From Roseibium album (GTDB lineage Bacteria; Pseudomonadota; Alphaproteobacteria; Rhizobiales; Stappiaceae): a DNA stretch of 64,000 bases. The stretch covers positions 124,001 through 188,000 of the forward strand of contig CXTY01000016.1 of assembly GCA_001404055.1 (NCBI GenBank), in the 5' to 3' direction. This document shows positions 37,718-46,595 of the stretch, piece by piece (position 1 is the first letter of the stretch; each line of letters begins with the position of its first letter). The notes beneath the pieces are model-generated. The model searched no databases and was not told the DNA's origin. It saw only the letters and a list, made by a program, of their open reading frames with translations. The position numbers and the translations under genes are program-made.

Positions 37718-40700
37718 ATGCACAAGTCCCTCATGAACTCCCGGCGTTTTGCACCCCTGTTCTGGACCCAGTTTTTATCTGCGTTCAACGACAATTTTCT
37801 GAAGAATTCTCTTGTTTTTCTGATCTTGTTTCAGGTCGGCGCGAGCGGTGTTGCTTCCGATACCGCCGGGGCACTGATTGCCATGGCGGGCGCAGTGTTT
37901 GTCATCCCATTCCTGGCTTTGTCTGCCTTGGGGGGAGAGCTTGCGGACCGATATGACAAGTCACAATTGGCCCGCATCACAAAGCTGGTGGAAATAGGCG
38001 GTGCCGGACTGGCAGTTACCGGCATGGCACTTTCTTCTCTCCCGCTTCTTTTCGCTGCACTCTTTGTTTTCGGGGCCATGTCGGCGCTGTTCAGCCCTGT
38101 CAAATATGGCCTGCTGCCGGATCATCTTGTAAATGCGGAGCTTCCCAGAGCAAATGCATGGGTGGAAGCCGGAACGTTTCTGGCGATCCTGGGAGGCACG
38201 ATATCAGCAGGTGTGCTCTTTACATCAAATGCACCGACGCTGGTCTTTGCACCGGTGATGATAGCACTCGCAATTGCCTGTTACCTTTCCAGCCGTCAGA
38301 TCCCCCTTGCACCTGCCGCAGACCCTGCGCTCAAGGTCAACTGGAACATTCTGTCCTCAACCCGCCACGTGATTGCCGATCTCTTCGCCGAGAAACGCTT
38401 GTTTCGGGTCGCCCTGATGAACGCTTGGTTCTGGCTGGTCGGCGCAACGGTTCTCGCTGTCTTGCCATTGATGGTCAAAAACTTGCTGGGTGGCGGAGAA
38501 TTGGCCGTTACCTATTTCCTCGCCGTTTTCGCAGTCTCCATCGGCATCGGTTCCGCACTTGCAGCCTGGATTTCAGCTGGTCGGGTGATCCTGCTGCCGG
38601 CTCCCGTCGGTACATTCTTCCTGGCTCTGTTTTGCCTGGATATCGCGTTGACCATGTCCACCCTGCCTCTGGCCACACCAACGGATAACCTGAGTGATTT
38701 TCTTGCACAGACCGGTGTCCTGCGCCTCAGCATCGACATGGCCGGAATGGCAATTTCAGGCGCCTTGCTGGTTATTCCGACATTCACTGCCCTGCAGACC
38801 TGGGCAAAACCGGAAAGCCGCGCCCGGCGCATTGCCGCAACCAACGCTCTTGGCGCGGCCATGATGACAATCGGCGGCGTGGCTTTGGCCGGCGCTCAAA
38901 AAATCGGCGTGTCGCTCCAGACAATCATGCTGGCGTTGGCTGGTTTGAACGCTCTTGCGTCGGTCATCATGCTGAAGGCCCTCCCGACAAATCCGATGCG
39001 TGATGCGATTTCCATTCTCTATCGCGCGATTTTCCGCATGGAAGTAACCGGCCTTGAGAACCTGGAAAAAGCCGGTGATGCACCGATCCTCGCATTGAAC
39101 CACGTTAGTTATCTCGATGCCGGGCTTGCCCTGACCCTGACCGACAAGACACCGACCTTTGCGGTTGACTACGAAGTCGCACAACGCTGGTGGGTCAAGC
39201 CGTTCCTGACACTGGCCAACGCTCTGCCGATCAATCCATCCAAGCCCATGGCGACCCGGTCCCTGATCAAAGTGATCAAATCCGGAGAACCGATGGCGAT
39301 CTTTCCGGAAGGCAGGCTGACGGTCACAGGGACCTTGATGAAGGTCTATGACGGCGCAGCCATGGTGGCGGACAAAACCGGCGCCATGATTGTTCCGATC
39401 CGCATCGATGGTCTTGAAAAGACACCGTTTTCCTATCTCAACCCAAACCAGATCCGCAAACGCCTGTTCCCCAAAGTGAAGGTTACGATCATGGAACCGA
39501 AGCAACTCAATCTTCAAGAAGACCTGAAGGGCCGCAAACGCCGGGCAGCTGCAGGCGCGGATCTTTACAAGATCATGTCAGACCTGATGTTTGAAACCAG
39601 CCTGGCCGAAAACAAGACCATCCTGGAAAAGGTTATTGAAACAGCCAAGGAGCGCGGTTTATCTGAACTCGCGCTGGAAGATCCGATGTCCGGCAAGCTG
39701 AGTTACGGCAAATTGTTGGCAGGAACATCCGTCCTCGGTCGGAAAATCTCAAAGCTGACGGCAGGTGAAGAAACTGTCGGGATCATGCTTCCAAATGCAA
39801 ATGGATCCGCTGTCACGTTCCTGGCCGCAATCTCTGCAGGAAAAGTTCCTGCCATGATCAACTTCTCAGCCGGACTGGAAAATGTCCTTTCCGCTTGCAC
39901 GACGGCGAAAGTGAATACGATCCTGTCTTCACGCACATTCATCAAACAGGCCAAGCTTGAAGCCTTGGTTGCCGGGCTCGAGCCACATGTAACTTTTGTT
40001 TGGCTGGATGAAATTCGTCAGGACATCACGGTGCTGGACAAAATCCGCGGTCTTGTGAAACGGAAAAAACCAATCGTTCGTCGCAATGCCAGTGATACCG
40101 CCGTGATCCTGTTCACGTCAGGTTCTGAAGGCAAACCAAAAGGTGTTGTCCTGACGCACAAGAACATCTTGGCCAACGCCACCCAGGCAGCAGCGCGGAT
40201 CGACTTCACACCATCCGACAAGGTCTTCAACGTCCTGCCGATGTTCCACTCATTCGGCCTGACGGCTGGCACCATATTGCCGTTGATTTCCGGTGTTCCA
40301 ACCTTTCTCTATCCCTCCCCCTTGCACTACCGGATCGTCCCTGAGCTGATCTACTCCTCCAACGCCACGATCCTGTTCGGCACGGATACATTCTTGAACG
40401 GCTATGCGCGCGTTGCCCACGCCTATGACTTCCGGTCACTGCGCTACTGTTTTGCCGGTGCTGAGCCAGTCAAGCCGTCAACCCGCGAGACCTACATGGA
40501 ACGCTTCGGATTGCGCGTTCTGGAAGGCTATGGCGTGACAGAAACTGCGCCGGTGATCGCGATCAACACGCCTATGTTCAACAAACCGGGAACCGTCGGC
40601 AAGCTGATGCCCGGCATGTCAGCGCGGCTGGAACCAGTTCCTGGTGTCGAGGCAGGTGGCAGGCTGCACGTTTCTGGCCCAAATGTCATGGTTGGATACC

Positions 40701-41137
40701 TAAAAGCCGACAATCCAGGCGTTATTGAACCACTCGTCGATGGCTGGCACGACACGGGTGACATCGTGGAAATCGATGCAGATGGTTTCATCGCGATCAA
40801 GGGCCGGGCGAAACGTTTTGCAAAGATCGGTGGTGAAATGGTCTCACTGGCTGCAGTGGAAGCACTTGCCGGTCAGGTCTGGCCGGAACACCTCTCCGCC
40901 GTTGCATCCATCAAGGATCCCCGCAAGGGCGAGAAGCTGATCCTGGTGTCAGAATGCCCCCAAGCCAGCCGCTCGGACTTCATTGATGCGGCAAAGGCCC
41001 GCGGTGCCCAGGACCTGATGATCCCGGCGGAAGTCCGAATTGTCGACAAGGTTCCTGTCCTGGGTTCAGGAAAACTGGACTTTGTTGGCGTCGCAAATCT
41101 CGTCGCTGGAAAGAGTGATCTTCAGAAAGCGGCATAG
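37718..41137 (+). CDS. aas: Fused lysophospholipid transporter, acyltransferase and acyl-ACP synthetase (LplT-Aas)
   Basis: 1,139 residues; AAAGGAGG lies 6 bases before ATG 37718. Three modules: an MFS-type permease (about 1-425, RFAPLFWTQFLSAFNDNFLKNS at the start) like LplT; a PlsC acyltransferase (about 430-620) with NHVSYLDAG (Hx4D) and FPEGRLT; an AMP-forming acyl-ACP synthetase (about 640-1139) with LFTSGSEGKPKGVVLTHKN, GYGVTETAPV and a C-terminal domain with SGKLDFVGV. Separate LplT and Aas in E. coli bring in and re-acylate lysophospholipids, mainly lyso-PE, at the inner membrane; here they are one polypeptide. Co-transcribed with PspA- and YiaA-like proteins under a TetR repressor. 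Confidence 0.93.
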   Translation: MHKSLMNSRRFAPLFWTQFLSAFNDNFLKNSLVFLILFQVGASGVASDTAGALIAMAGAVFVIPFLALSALGGELADRYDKSQLARITKLVEIGGAGLAVTGMALSSLPLLFAALFVFGAMSALFSPVKYGLLPDHLVNAELPRANAWVEAGTFLAILGGTISAGVLFTSNAPTLVFAPVMIALAIACYLSSRQIPLAPAADPALKVNWNILSSTRHVIADLFAEKRLFRVALMNAWFWLVGATVLAVLPLMVKNLLGGGELAVTYFLAVFAVSIGIGSALAAWISAGRVILLPAPVGTFFLALFCLDIALTMSTLPLATPTDNLSDFLAQTGVLRLSIDMAGMAISGALLVIPTFTALQTWAKPESRARRIAATNALGAAMMTIGGVALAGAQKIGVSLQTIMLALAGLNALASVIMLKALPTNPMRDAISILYRAIFRMEVTGLENLEKAGDAPILALNHVSYLDAGLALTLTDKTPTFAVDYEVAQRWWVKPFLTLANALPINPSKPMATRSLIKVIKSGEPMAIFPEGRLTVTGTLMKVYDGAAMVADKTGAMIVPIRIDGLEKTPFSYLNPNQIRKRLFPKVKVTIMEPKQLNLQEDLKGRKRRAAAGADLYKIMSDLMFETSLAENKTILEKVIETAKERGLSELALEDPMSGKLSYGKLLAGTSVLGRKISKLTAGEETVGIMLPNANGSAVTFLAAISAGKVPAMINFSAGLENVLSACTTAKVNTILSSRTFIKQAKLEALVAGLEPHVTFVWLDEIRQDITVLDKIRGLVKRKKPIVRRNASDTAVILFTSGSEGKPKGVVLTHKNILANATQAAARIDFTPSDKVFNVLPMFHSFGLTAGTILPLISGVPTFLYPSPLHYRIVPELIYSSNATILFGTDTFLNGYARVAHAYDFRSLRYCFAGAEPVKPSTRETYMERFGLRVLEGYGVTETAPVIAINTPMFNKPGTVGKLMPGMSARLEPVPGVEAGGRLHVSGPNVMVGYLKADNPGVIEPLVDGWHDTGDIVEIDADGFIAIKGRAKRFAKIGGEMVSLAAVEALAGQVWPEHLSAVASIKDPRKGEKLILVSECPQASRSDFIDAAKARGAQDLMIPAEVRIVDKVPVLGSGKLDFVGVANLVAGKSDLQKAA

Positions 41138-41159
41138 TTACGTGCCAACGATTTTGCCC

Positions 41160-41257
41160 TCCCGGACGCGATCCGGGACCTACATAAACACATAAGGTCC
41201 CGGCACTCGAGCCAGAACCAATATTTCCAACAGCAAGTCCCGGCTCAAGGCCGGGAC
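41160..41257. repeat. Pair of REP-like GC-rich palindromes
   Basis: TCCCGGA-CGCGA-TCCGGGA (41160-41178) and GTCCCGGC-TCAAG-GCCGGGAC (41237-41257) lie 60 bases apart between the convergent aas-like and decarboxylase genes, with a further GGTCCCGGCACT between them. Related short palindromes built on TCCCGG are common intergenic repeats in alphaproteobacteria. They may also end transcription or stabilise the 3' end. Confidence 0.6.
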
Positions 41258-41312
41258 AGCGCCGAGGGGGCGCTCGCTAAGCCCATAAAGCTCTCTCTGC
41301 TAGTCAGTTAAC

Positions 41313-42671
41313 TCAAGTCAGCTCATCTTTCGCGGTCCCTATCGCAGCAATAAGCCTGTCCACATCCTCATCAGACGTCGACCAGTTGGACACGCTGATG
41401 CGAAAGCCCTGTTTGCCTTGCCAGGTCGCCGGACCGAACCAGGCTTCGCCAGAAGCCTGCACGTTTTCAACGATCCTTGCACATGCGTCTTCTGCACCTG
41501 GAAGTGTAACAAATACCTGGTTGAAATGAACGTCATGCGGGACTTCAAACCCCATCGTCTTGAGCTCTCCAGCTATTCTTTTCGCATGAAGGTGGAAGCC
41601 GGTTACGAGATCCGAGACGCCATTCCTTCCCAGAGACAGCAAAGCGGCCCAGGTTTCCGCTCCACGTGCCGCGCGACTGAACTCCGGGGCCCGGTTGGCA
41701 GGGCTAGGGGTCGTCGCAGGGAGATATTGCGCGCCAATTGCCATGGAGGCCTGCATCTCCTCCGGGTGCCTGCAGAGCGCCAATCCAGCGTCATAAGGCG
41801 TGTTGAGCGTCTTGTGGGCATCCACGACCCAACTGTCCGCGCCCTCCAGACCTTCAAGAGGCGCCTTCAGCGCATCAGCCGATCGCGCCCAAAGACCAAA
41901 GGCCCCATCAACATGTAACCACGCGCCGGCTTCCTGGCACCTGGCTGTAAGGTCTTTGATCGGATCTGATGCGCCGGTACAGACGTTTCCAGCCTGAGCA
42001 AGAACAATTGTCTTCGCGTCCAGTTCCGGCAACACTGCCAGTTTCATGCGTCCCTGATCGTCGACCGCGACCCATTCAATATCGTCGGTGGACAGACCCG
42101 CCATTCGAACGGACTTCAATACGGTTGCGTGGATCTCAGCACTGGCGACAATTCGGAGCTGTGGAGCTCCAATCAATCCGGCTCCCCGTTTGTGTCCCAG
42201 TCTTGCAAGGAGCGCATCCCTCGCGGTAACCAAAAGCGTCATATTGGCCATCGTTGCGCCGCTTGTGAAAGCACCGGTCGTTCCAACTGGCAATCCCAAC
42301 AGATCAACAACCCATGATATCGCGATCTCTTCCATACGGATGACGGACGGCCCGGTCAGGCTGTCAGCAACCTGATCCCACGCGGACAATAGGGCACGCG
42401 CGGCGGACGCAGCAGGCAGAGCGCCGCCGACCACATATCCAAAATAGCGCCCGCCTGCAGAGGATACCGTTCCCTCGCCCCCAATGGTCTCCATCAGATC
42501 GAGCACGGCCTCCACCGCAATTCCCTTGTCGGACAGGCCTGGATCAAGCAAATCAAGACGGGCCGTCTCGGCACAAACCGGCTTGTCATGAAGCTGTTGA
42601 AGATATCTGGCGCCGCGCCTGGCACCGCTGGAAAAGGCTTCCGCCTGAAGCTCAAGAGGTTTAGTTTGCAT
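41313..42671 (-). CDS. PLP-dependent decarboxylase, group II type
   Basis: 452 residues from ATG 42671 (MQTKPLELQAEAF); the frame runs 81 codons further up, through the divergent arsR gene, which is implausible. Motifs: GAFTSGATMANMT (cofactor phosphate loop), HATVLKSVRMAGL with the ring-stacking His, HVDGAFGLWA with the conserved Asp, and VVDAHKTLNTPYD with the Schiff-base Lys. The family includes aromatic amino acid and glutamate/diaminobutyrate decarboxylases; the substrate is not evident. Control by the adjacent ArsR-type protein is likely. Confidence 0.85.
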   Translation of the reverse strand: MQTKPLELQAEAFSSGARRGARYLQQLHDKPVCAETARLDLLDPGLSDKGIAVEAVLDLMETIGGEGTVSSAGGRYFGYVVGGALPAASAARALLSAWDQVADSLTGPSVIRMEEIAISWVVDLLGLPVGTTGAFTSGATMANMTLLVTARDALLARLGHKRGAGLIGAPQLRIVASAEIHATVLKSVRMAGLSTDDIEWVAVDDQGRMKLAVLPELDAKTIVLAQAGNVCTGASDPIKDLTARCQEAGAWLHVDGAFGLWARSADALKAPLEGLEGADSWVVDAHKTLNTPYDAGLALCRHPEEMQASMAIGAQYLPATTPSPANRAPEFSRAARGAETWAALLSLGRNGVSDLVTGFHLHAKRIAGELKTMGFEVPHDVHFNQVFVTLPGAEDACARIVENVQASGEAWFGPATWQGKQGFRISVSNWSTSDEDVDRLIAAIGTAKDELT

Positions 42672-42688
42672 TCTCGTCTCGCGATTCC

Positions 42689-42724
42689 ATATTGAAGAGT
42701 TTCTATATAGATGAATATCAATAT
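42689..42724. promoter_or_regulatory. Possible operator between the decarboxylase gene and arsR
   Basis: ATATTGA (42689-42695) and TCAATAT (42718-42724) are complementary, flanking the 22 bases that hold the intergenic core; TATAGATG is also repeated directly (42706 and 42722). The right half overlaps the first codons of arsR, fitting autoregulation. Confidence 0.45.
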
Positions 42725-43064
42725 AGATGTAAAGTCGAATGCCAGCGTCATGTCTGCACTCTCCAGCCCTGTCCGGCTGCAGATCCTTTTGTGGCTTCTC
42801 GATCCGCGGCAGCACTTTCCTGAACAAAGAGACGGCGATCTCGTTGACGACGGTGTCTGCGTTGGCTTCATCACCGATAAGGTTGGACTGACCCAGCCGA
42901 CAGTCAGCTCTCATATGAAAAAACTGTCAGAGTGCGGGCTGGTGACAAGCAGAAGAATCGGAAACTGGATGTTTTACAAACCAGTCAGAGAACAGCTTGT
43001 GGTGTTGGGAGAGCAACTGGCAACAGCCGCGCATGCAATACCGGCATCCAGAAAAAACCCATAA
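42711..43064 (+). CDS. ArsR-family winged-helix repressor
   Basis: 117 residues. Core: LSSPVRLQILLWLLD (first helices), CVGFITDKVGLTQPTVSSHMKKLSECGLV (recognition helix, cited for TQPTVSSHMKKL), wing RRIGNWMFYKP. The DVC/ELCVCDL metal-site motif of ArsR is replaced by CVGFI, so a metal-sensing role is doubtful. Start ATG 42711 has GAAGAG 11 bases before; an in-frame ATG at 42750 is an alternative. Divergent from the decarboxylase by 39 bases. Confidence 0.88.
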   Translation: MNINIDVKSNASVMSALSSPVRLQILLWLLDPRQHFPEQRDGDLVDDGVCVGFITDKVGLTQPTVSSHMKKLSECGLVTSRRIGNWMFYKPVREQLVVLGEQLATAAHAIPASRKNP

Positions 43065-43223
43065 GCCAGGCACCAAACCGTCAATTTGTAGCCGCGACAT
43101 TGTGGTGAACTGACTGGAAATCTTGGCGCTATTTTCCTTGCTCATTGGCGGTATCTGCGACTAGTCTCCGGCAACGGCAAAGCACTGCAGTACCAGTTGC
43201 CTTCAAGACAGGAATACCCGGAC

Positions 43224-43652
43224 ATGACGCCCTCCGCCTACGATGACAAGAATGTTTTCGCCAAGATCCTGCGTGGTGAACTGCCAAGCCATAGGGTATT
43301 CGAAGATGACAAGACTGTGGTGATTATGGATATCATGCCGCGTGGTGACGGGCATGTGCTGGTGGTCCCGAAAGCGGCGTCCCGCAACATCTTCGATATA
43401 AAACTCGTCGACCTTAACGCCCTCATGGCGACGGCTCAGAAAATGGCTCACACAGTGGTCAAGGCATTTGACGCCGATGGCACGACCATCCAGCAGTTCT
43501 CTGAACCTGCCGGTGGACAGGTGGTGTTTCACACGCATGTGCATGTCATCCCGCGGTTCAACGGTGTTTCCCTGAAACCGCACACCGGTGAAATGGCTGA
43601 CAATGACCTGCTCGCGGAACAGGCGGCAAAAATCAGGGCGGCATTGGGTTAG
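43224..43652 (+). CDS. HIT-family nucleotide hydrolase
   Basis: 142 residues from ATG 43224 (MTPSAYDDKNVFAKILRGELP), with AGGAA upstream. The histidine triad HTHVHVIPRF is intact, preceded by the usual DIMPRGDGHVLVVPK. Members of this HinT-like branch hydrolyse AMP-linked substrates such as adenosine phosphoramidates. Single gene. Confidence 0.92.
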   Translation: MTPSAYDDKNVFAKILRGELPSHRVFEDDKTVVIMDIMPRGDGHVLVVPKAASRNIFDIKLVDLNALMATAQKMAHTVVKAFDADGTTIQQFSEPAGGQVVFHTHVHVIPRFNGVSLKPHTGEMADNDLLAEQAAKIRAALG

Positions 43653-43679
43653 GGGCTAGTACCCCACACCTTGTGACGG

Positions 43680-44330
43680 CTAGGCGATTCCGACCTGAAC
43701 AGCCGCATCTTCCTGTTCTGTCGCCATATGCTGGTCTTCCTGCAGCACTTTAGTGACTGCAGGGCGCTCAAAATAGCTTTCCGTATAGGCTTTGAATTCG
43801 TCGAATTCCGGGACAATGCCGAACATCATGCCCCACCTGAGCCCCATGGCCCAGATGACGTCGACAGCCGTCATTTGCTCGCCCAGCACATAAGGCCCTT
43901 TGGCGAGTTGAGCACGCATGTTCTCCATGACGGTATCGAATGTGCCGTAGGGCGACATCGAGTGCGGTGGATCTTCCCGTTTCAGGGCCCGGTCGACAAG
44001 CGCAGGCTCAAAACAAGACGCCATATGCACGAACCAGCGCAGATAGGGACCACGGCGCGGATCATCAAGCGCCGGCGTTAGCCCTCTTTCCGGGAACAAG
44101 TCAGCCAGATAGAGGTAGATCGCAACCTGTTCTGTGATGACAGCGTCACCGCAGCGAACGGTTGGAACCTTGCCTGTCGGGTTCACTTTCAGAAAATCCG
44201 GTTGCCGGTTTTCTCCGATCTTGAAATTCAAGACGTTCAATTTGTAAGGCGCGCCAAGTTCTTCAAGAAGTACGCGTACACCCGTGGCGCGGGTTTGCGG
44301 GGCGTAAAAGAGTTCCACTTGCTCTGTCAT
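43680..44330 (-). CDS. Glutathione S-transferase family protein
   Basis: 216 residues with AGGAGG 6 bases before ATG 44330. The N-terminal thioredoxin-like domain shows NPTGKVPTVRCGDAVITEQVAIYLYLAD, where the cis-Pro and the ITEQ (glutathione gamma-glutamyl contact, usually E-S) region are evident; the all-helical C-terminal domain includes GEQMTAVDVIWAMGL, the conserved N-capping Asp motif. Substrate unknown. Confidence 0.88.
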   Translation of the reverse strand: MTEQVELFYAPQTRATGVRVLLEELGAPYKLNVLNFKIGENRQPDFLKVNPTGKVPTVRCGDAVITEQVAIYLYLADLFPERGLTPALDDPRRGPYLRWFVHMASCFEPALVDRALKREDPPHSMSPYGTFDTVMENMRAQLAKGPYVLGEQMTAVDVIWAMGLRWGMMFGIVPEFDEFKAYTESYFERPAVTKVLQEDQHMATEQEDAAVQVGIA

Positions 44331-44367
44331 CTTCGCCTCCTGCGTCAGCTCAAACCGTCTGATCAGA

Positions 44368-44727
44368 CTAGCCTAGCGCATCAAGCAACAGCCAGCCACC
44401 AATCAAAAAGGCTTCAGCAGCCAGCACACCCACAAAAACGCGCTGACGTGAGGCAAAGAACGACGCAAAACCAAAGGCTGTCGCGGCAAGCCTGAGCCAA
44501 AGGGGTGTCTCGGCCAGGATACCTTCAGGAAACAGGATCAGTTTGGAGATAACGCCTGCGACAAGCGCCGTTGCAACACAGCGCACCCAGATCAGGAGTT
44601 CGCCATCTTCACGCAGTTTGCCGCCTGCAAATACCCCAAGCCAGCGCCAGACATCGGTTGCAAGCCAGCCAGCAACCAGGATCATCACGAAGGGCCACCA
44701 CCAGGTGCCGGCAATCTGATCTTCCAT
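44368..44727 (-). CDS. azlD: AzlD-family branched-chain amino acid exporter small subunit
   Basis: 119 residues with four hydrophobic segments, the normal AzlD size and layout (WWPFVMILVAGWLATDVWRWLGVF; WVRCVATALVAGVISKLI, in part). The start codon shares its A with the azlC stop (TGATG), so the two are translationally coupled. Works with AzlC to export branched-chain or related amino acids. Confidence 0.85.
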   Translation of the reverse strand: MEDQIAGTWWWPFVMILVAGWLATDVWRWLGVFAGGKLREDGELLIWVRCVATALVAGVISKLILFPEGILAETPLWLRLAATAFGFASFFASRQRVFVGVLAAEAFLIGGWLLLDALG

Positions 44728-45488
44728 CAGGAAAGCCCCCTACGCACAATGCGAGAGGCGAAATAGGCGATCGTCCCACCAACGAGGCCCGTCCAAAGCA
44801 GGTCCAAACCTGGCAGATAGAGGAAGAATAGAGGCCCAAGCACAAGACCGGTAATCATCGCAACCCTGTCCGCATTTAGTCGAGCAGCGCCCCATAGCGA
44901 GCACAGAAAATAAACCGGTGTCAGGAGAAACAGCGCCCCTGCAACAATATCCGGCATGCGCTCAACCAGCAGATACGCAGCGCCCGTCATGCAAAAAACA
45001 AACGTCGACACCGCACCGCCAAAGCCAATAAAAAACGGAAGCCGCCCCTCCCTTGGAAGGTCCGGCAGGTTCTTCATTGCATAAACCCAGGCCGTCACCG
45101 CGACGAAATGCGAAGCAATCAGCAATTGCCAGTTTTTGGTTTTGCCGGGTACCTTGATCAGCGGCATAAGTGCCATCGTCATTGGCATCAAACGCACCGA
45201 TGCCAATGCAACTGCTATTGCAGCGGGAATGATGCCCATGCCGGAAGAAAGCGCACCGGTCAGAACCACTACGGACGGCAGTGCCCACACGAGGCCTGTC
45301 ATCGCAAGTGTTTCCAGAAGTGTCAGACCTGTCTCGCGCGCCAGACCTGCATATCCAACAAACGCCGCGGTCAAGATAAACGCAGGTATAGACACAGCTG
45401 CCCGGGCCCCACGAAGCATCCAGGCTCGGTCGGGCAAATTCTCGTTAGAAGGAGCACTATCTGATGGAACGTCGCCTGACGGAGACAT
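44727..45488 (-). CDS. azlC: AzlC-family branched-chain amino acid exporter large subunit
   Basis: 253 residues, about seven to eight hydrophobic segments. ALASVRLMPMTMALMPLIK is the AzlC signature (usually NxRH/RLMPMS). The first ~25 residues are hydrophilic and Ser/Pro-rich. Upstream partner of azlD with one-base overlap. Substrate inferred from family only. Confidence 0.87.
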   Translation of the reverse strand: MSPSGDVPSDSAPSNENLPDRAWMLRGARAAVSIPAFILTAAFVGYAGLARETGLTLLETLAMTGLVWALPSVVVLTGALSSGMGIIPAAIAVALASVRLMPMTMALMPLIKVPGKTKNWQLLIASHFVAVTAWVYAMKNLPDLPREGRLPFFIGFGGAVSTFVFCMTGAAYLLVERMPDIVAGALFLLTPVYFLCSLWGAARLNADRVAMITGLVLGPLFFLYLPGLDLLWTGLVGGTIAYFASRIVRRGLS

Positions 45489-45653
45489 GATTTTAATCCA
45501 AACCGAAAATCGTAAGGACCCCTTATTAATTACTCGAGCTCAAAATTGTCAACGCCAAGCCATCCACGATACACTTGGAATTCGATATTGATGACATGCG
45601 ACTTTTAGTGGCCCAAGTACCTGCCACCCCACTCTTCGCAGGAGGCATTTCGA

Positions 45654-46595
45654 TTGGCTGACGTGACAAAAGACGACTGGCTGAACCAGTATTTGAAAAG
45701 TCTGCGTCTGGCGGATCATGTGTATTCTGACGAAACTGTTCGTTGGGGAGAATTAATTGAGCCAAACAGTGACCCGAGACCACGCCCAACCGCTGAAACG
45801 TTACGGATCGCTGTCATTGCCAGTCTGCCAGTCGGCTTTCTTACGCTCAAAACACTGTTGGCCTATGCGAGATGCTTTCCTGCAAGATTGCATATTGTTT
45901 GCCTCCTGACCGATGACCCCGAAAACCCTGATGCTAAAATTTCCGCAAAGAAGCGGATCTGGCACCTTTATCCCGACAACGAACGCAAGCTGATAGAGCA
46001 GGAAACGGTGAAAACCGCGCTTGAGGCCGGAATTCCAGCCTATACCGGCGACATCAAGCGGGACTGGTTTCGCAATGCCTTGTCAGAGCTTCAGCCTGAT
46101 GCAGTGCTGTGCTGCGGTTTTGGCCAGCTCGTCGACAGACCGTTCCTGCAAATCCCGAACCTTGGGGTTTACAATTTCCACCCCTCCGATCTCGCGCATG
46201 GTTTCGGCGCGGGACCTTCGCCTTATGAGGATTGCGTGTCACGTAACGCGCAGACGGCTTGCTGGACCGTTCATCTGATGAACGAAGAAATCGATGACGG
46301 TCACATCGTCGGCTCTTCGCCGCCAATCAATATCCGCCAAGCGGATGGCACCTTCCCGCCTGACCCAAAGGACTATTACAACAAGGTCACCGACGGCCTC
46401 GACCACCTGGTCTTCCATACCGTAAATTCCCTCGTCGATTGGCACCAGAGCGGGCAAACAGCTCCCATTTCCAAAATCGAATATGAGAGCCTGTTTACCG
46501 ACGCAATCAAAACCCGGATGCTGGAACCAATCAGGGACTTTCCGAAGTATCTGTTCCCCGAACCGTCGCTTTTTTCAGCCGCCGAAGAGAGTTAA
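45654..46595 (+). CDS. Formyltransferase-fold protein of unknown substrate
   Basis: 313 residues with a TTG start at 45654, 8 bases after GGAGG. After ~45 residues of unrelated N-terminal sequence comes a methionyl-tRNA-formyltransferase-like Rossmann domain: IAVIASLPVGFLTLKTLL, DAVLCCGFGQLVDRPFLQ, then the active site NFHPSDLAHGFGAGPSPYED (Asn and His of the N-x-H-P motif) and IDDGHIVG with the catalytic Asp. The C-terminal tRNA-binding domain of Fmt is missing, so it is not the housekeeping enzyme. It could act on a sugar-nucleotide or amine substrate. Its stop overlaps that of the convergent SDR gene. Confidence 0.78.
   Translation: MADVTKDDWLNQYLKSLRLADHVYSDETVRWGELIEPNSDPRPRPTAETLRIAVIASLPVGFLTLKTLLAYARCFPARLHIVCLLTDDPENPDAKISAKKRIWHLYPDNERKLIEQETVKTALEAGIPAYTGDIKRDWFRNALSELQPDAVLCCGFGQLVDRPFLQIPNLGVYNFHPSDLAHGFGAGPSPYEDCVSRNAQTACWTVHLMNEEIDDGHIVGSSPPINIRQADGTFPPDPKDYYNKVTDGLDHLVFHTVNSLVDWHQSGQTAPISKIEYESLFTDAIKTRMLEPIRDFPKYLFPEPSLFSAAEES

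Noticed and set aside
42672..42914. 81-codon N-terminal extension of the PLP decarboxylase
   Set aside because: It would run antisense through arsR and the shared promoter, and family similarity starts at ATG 42671.
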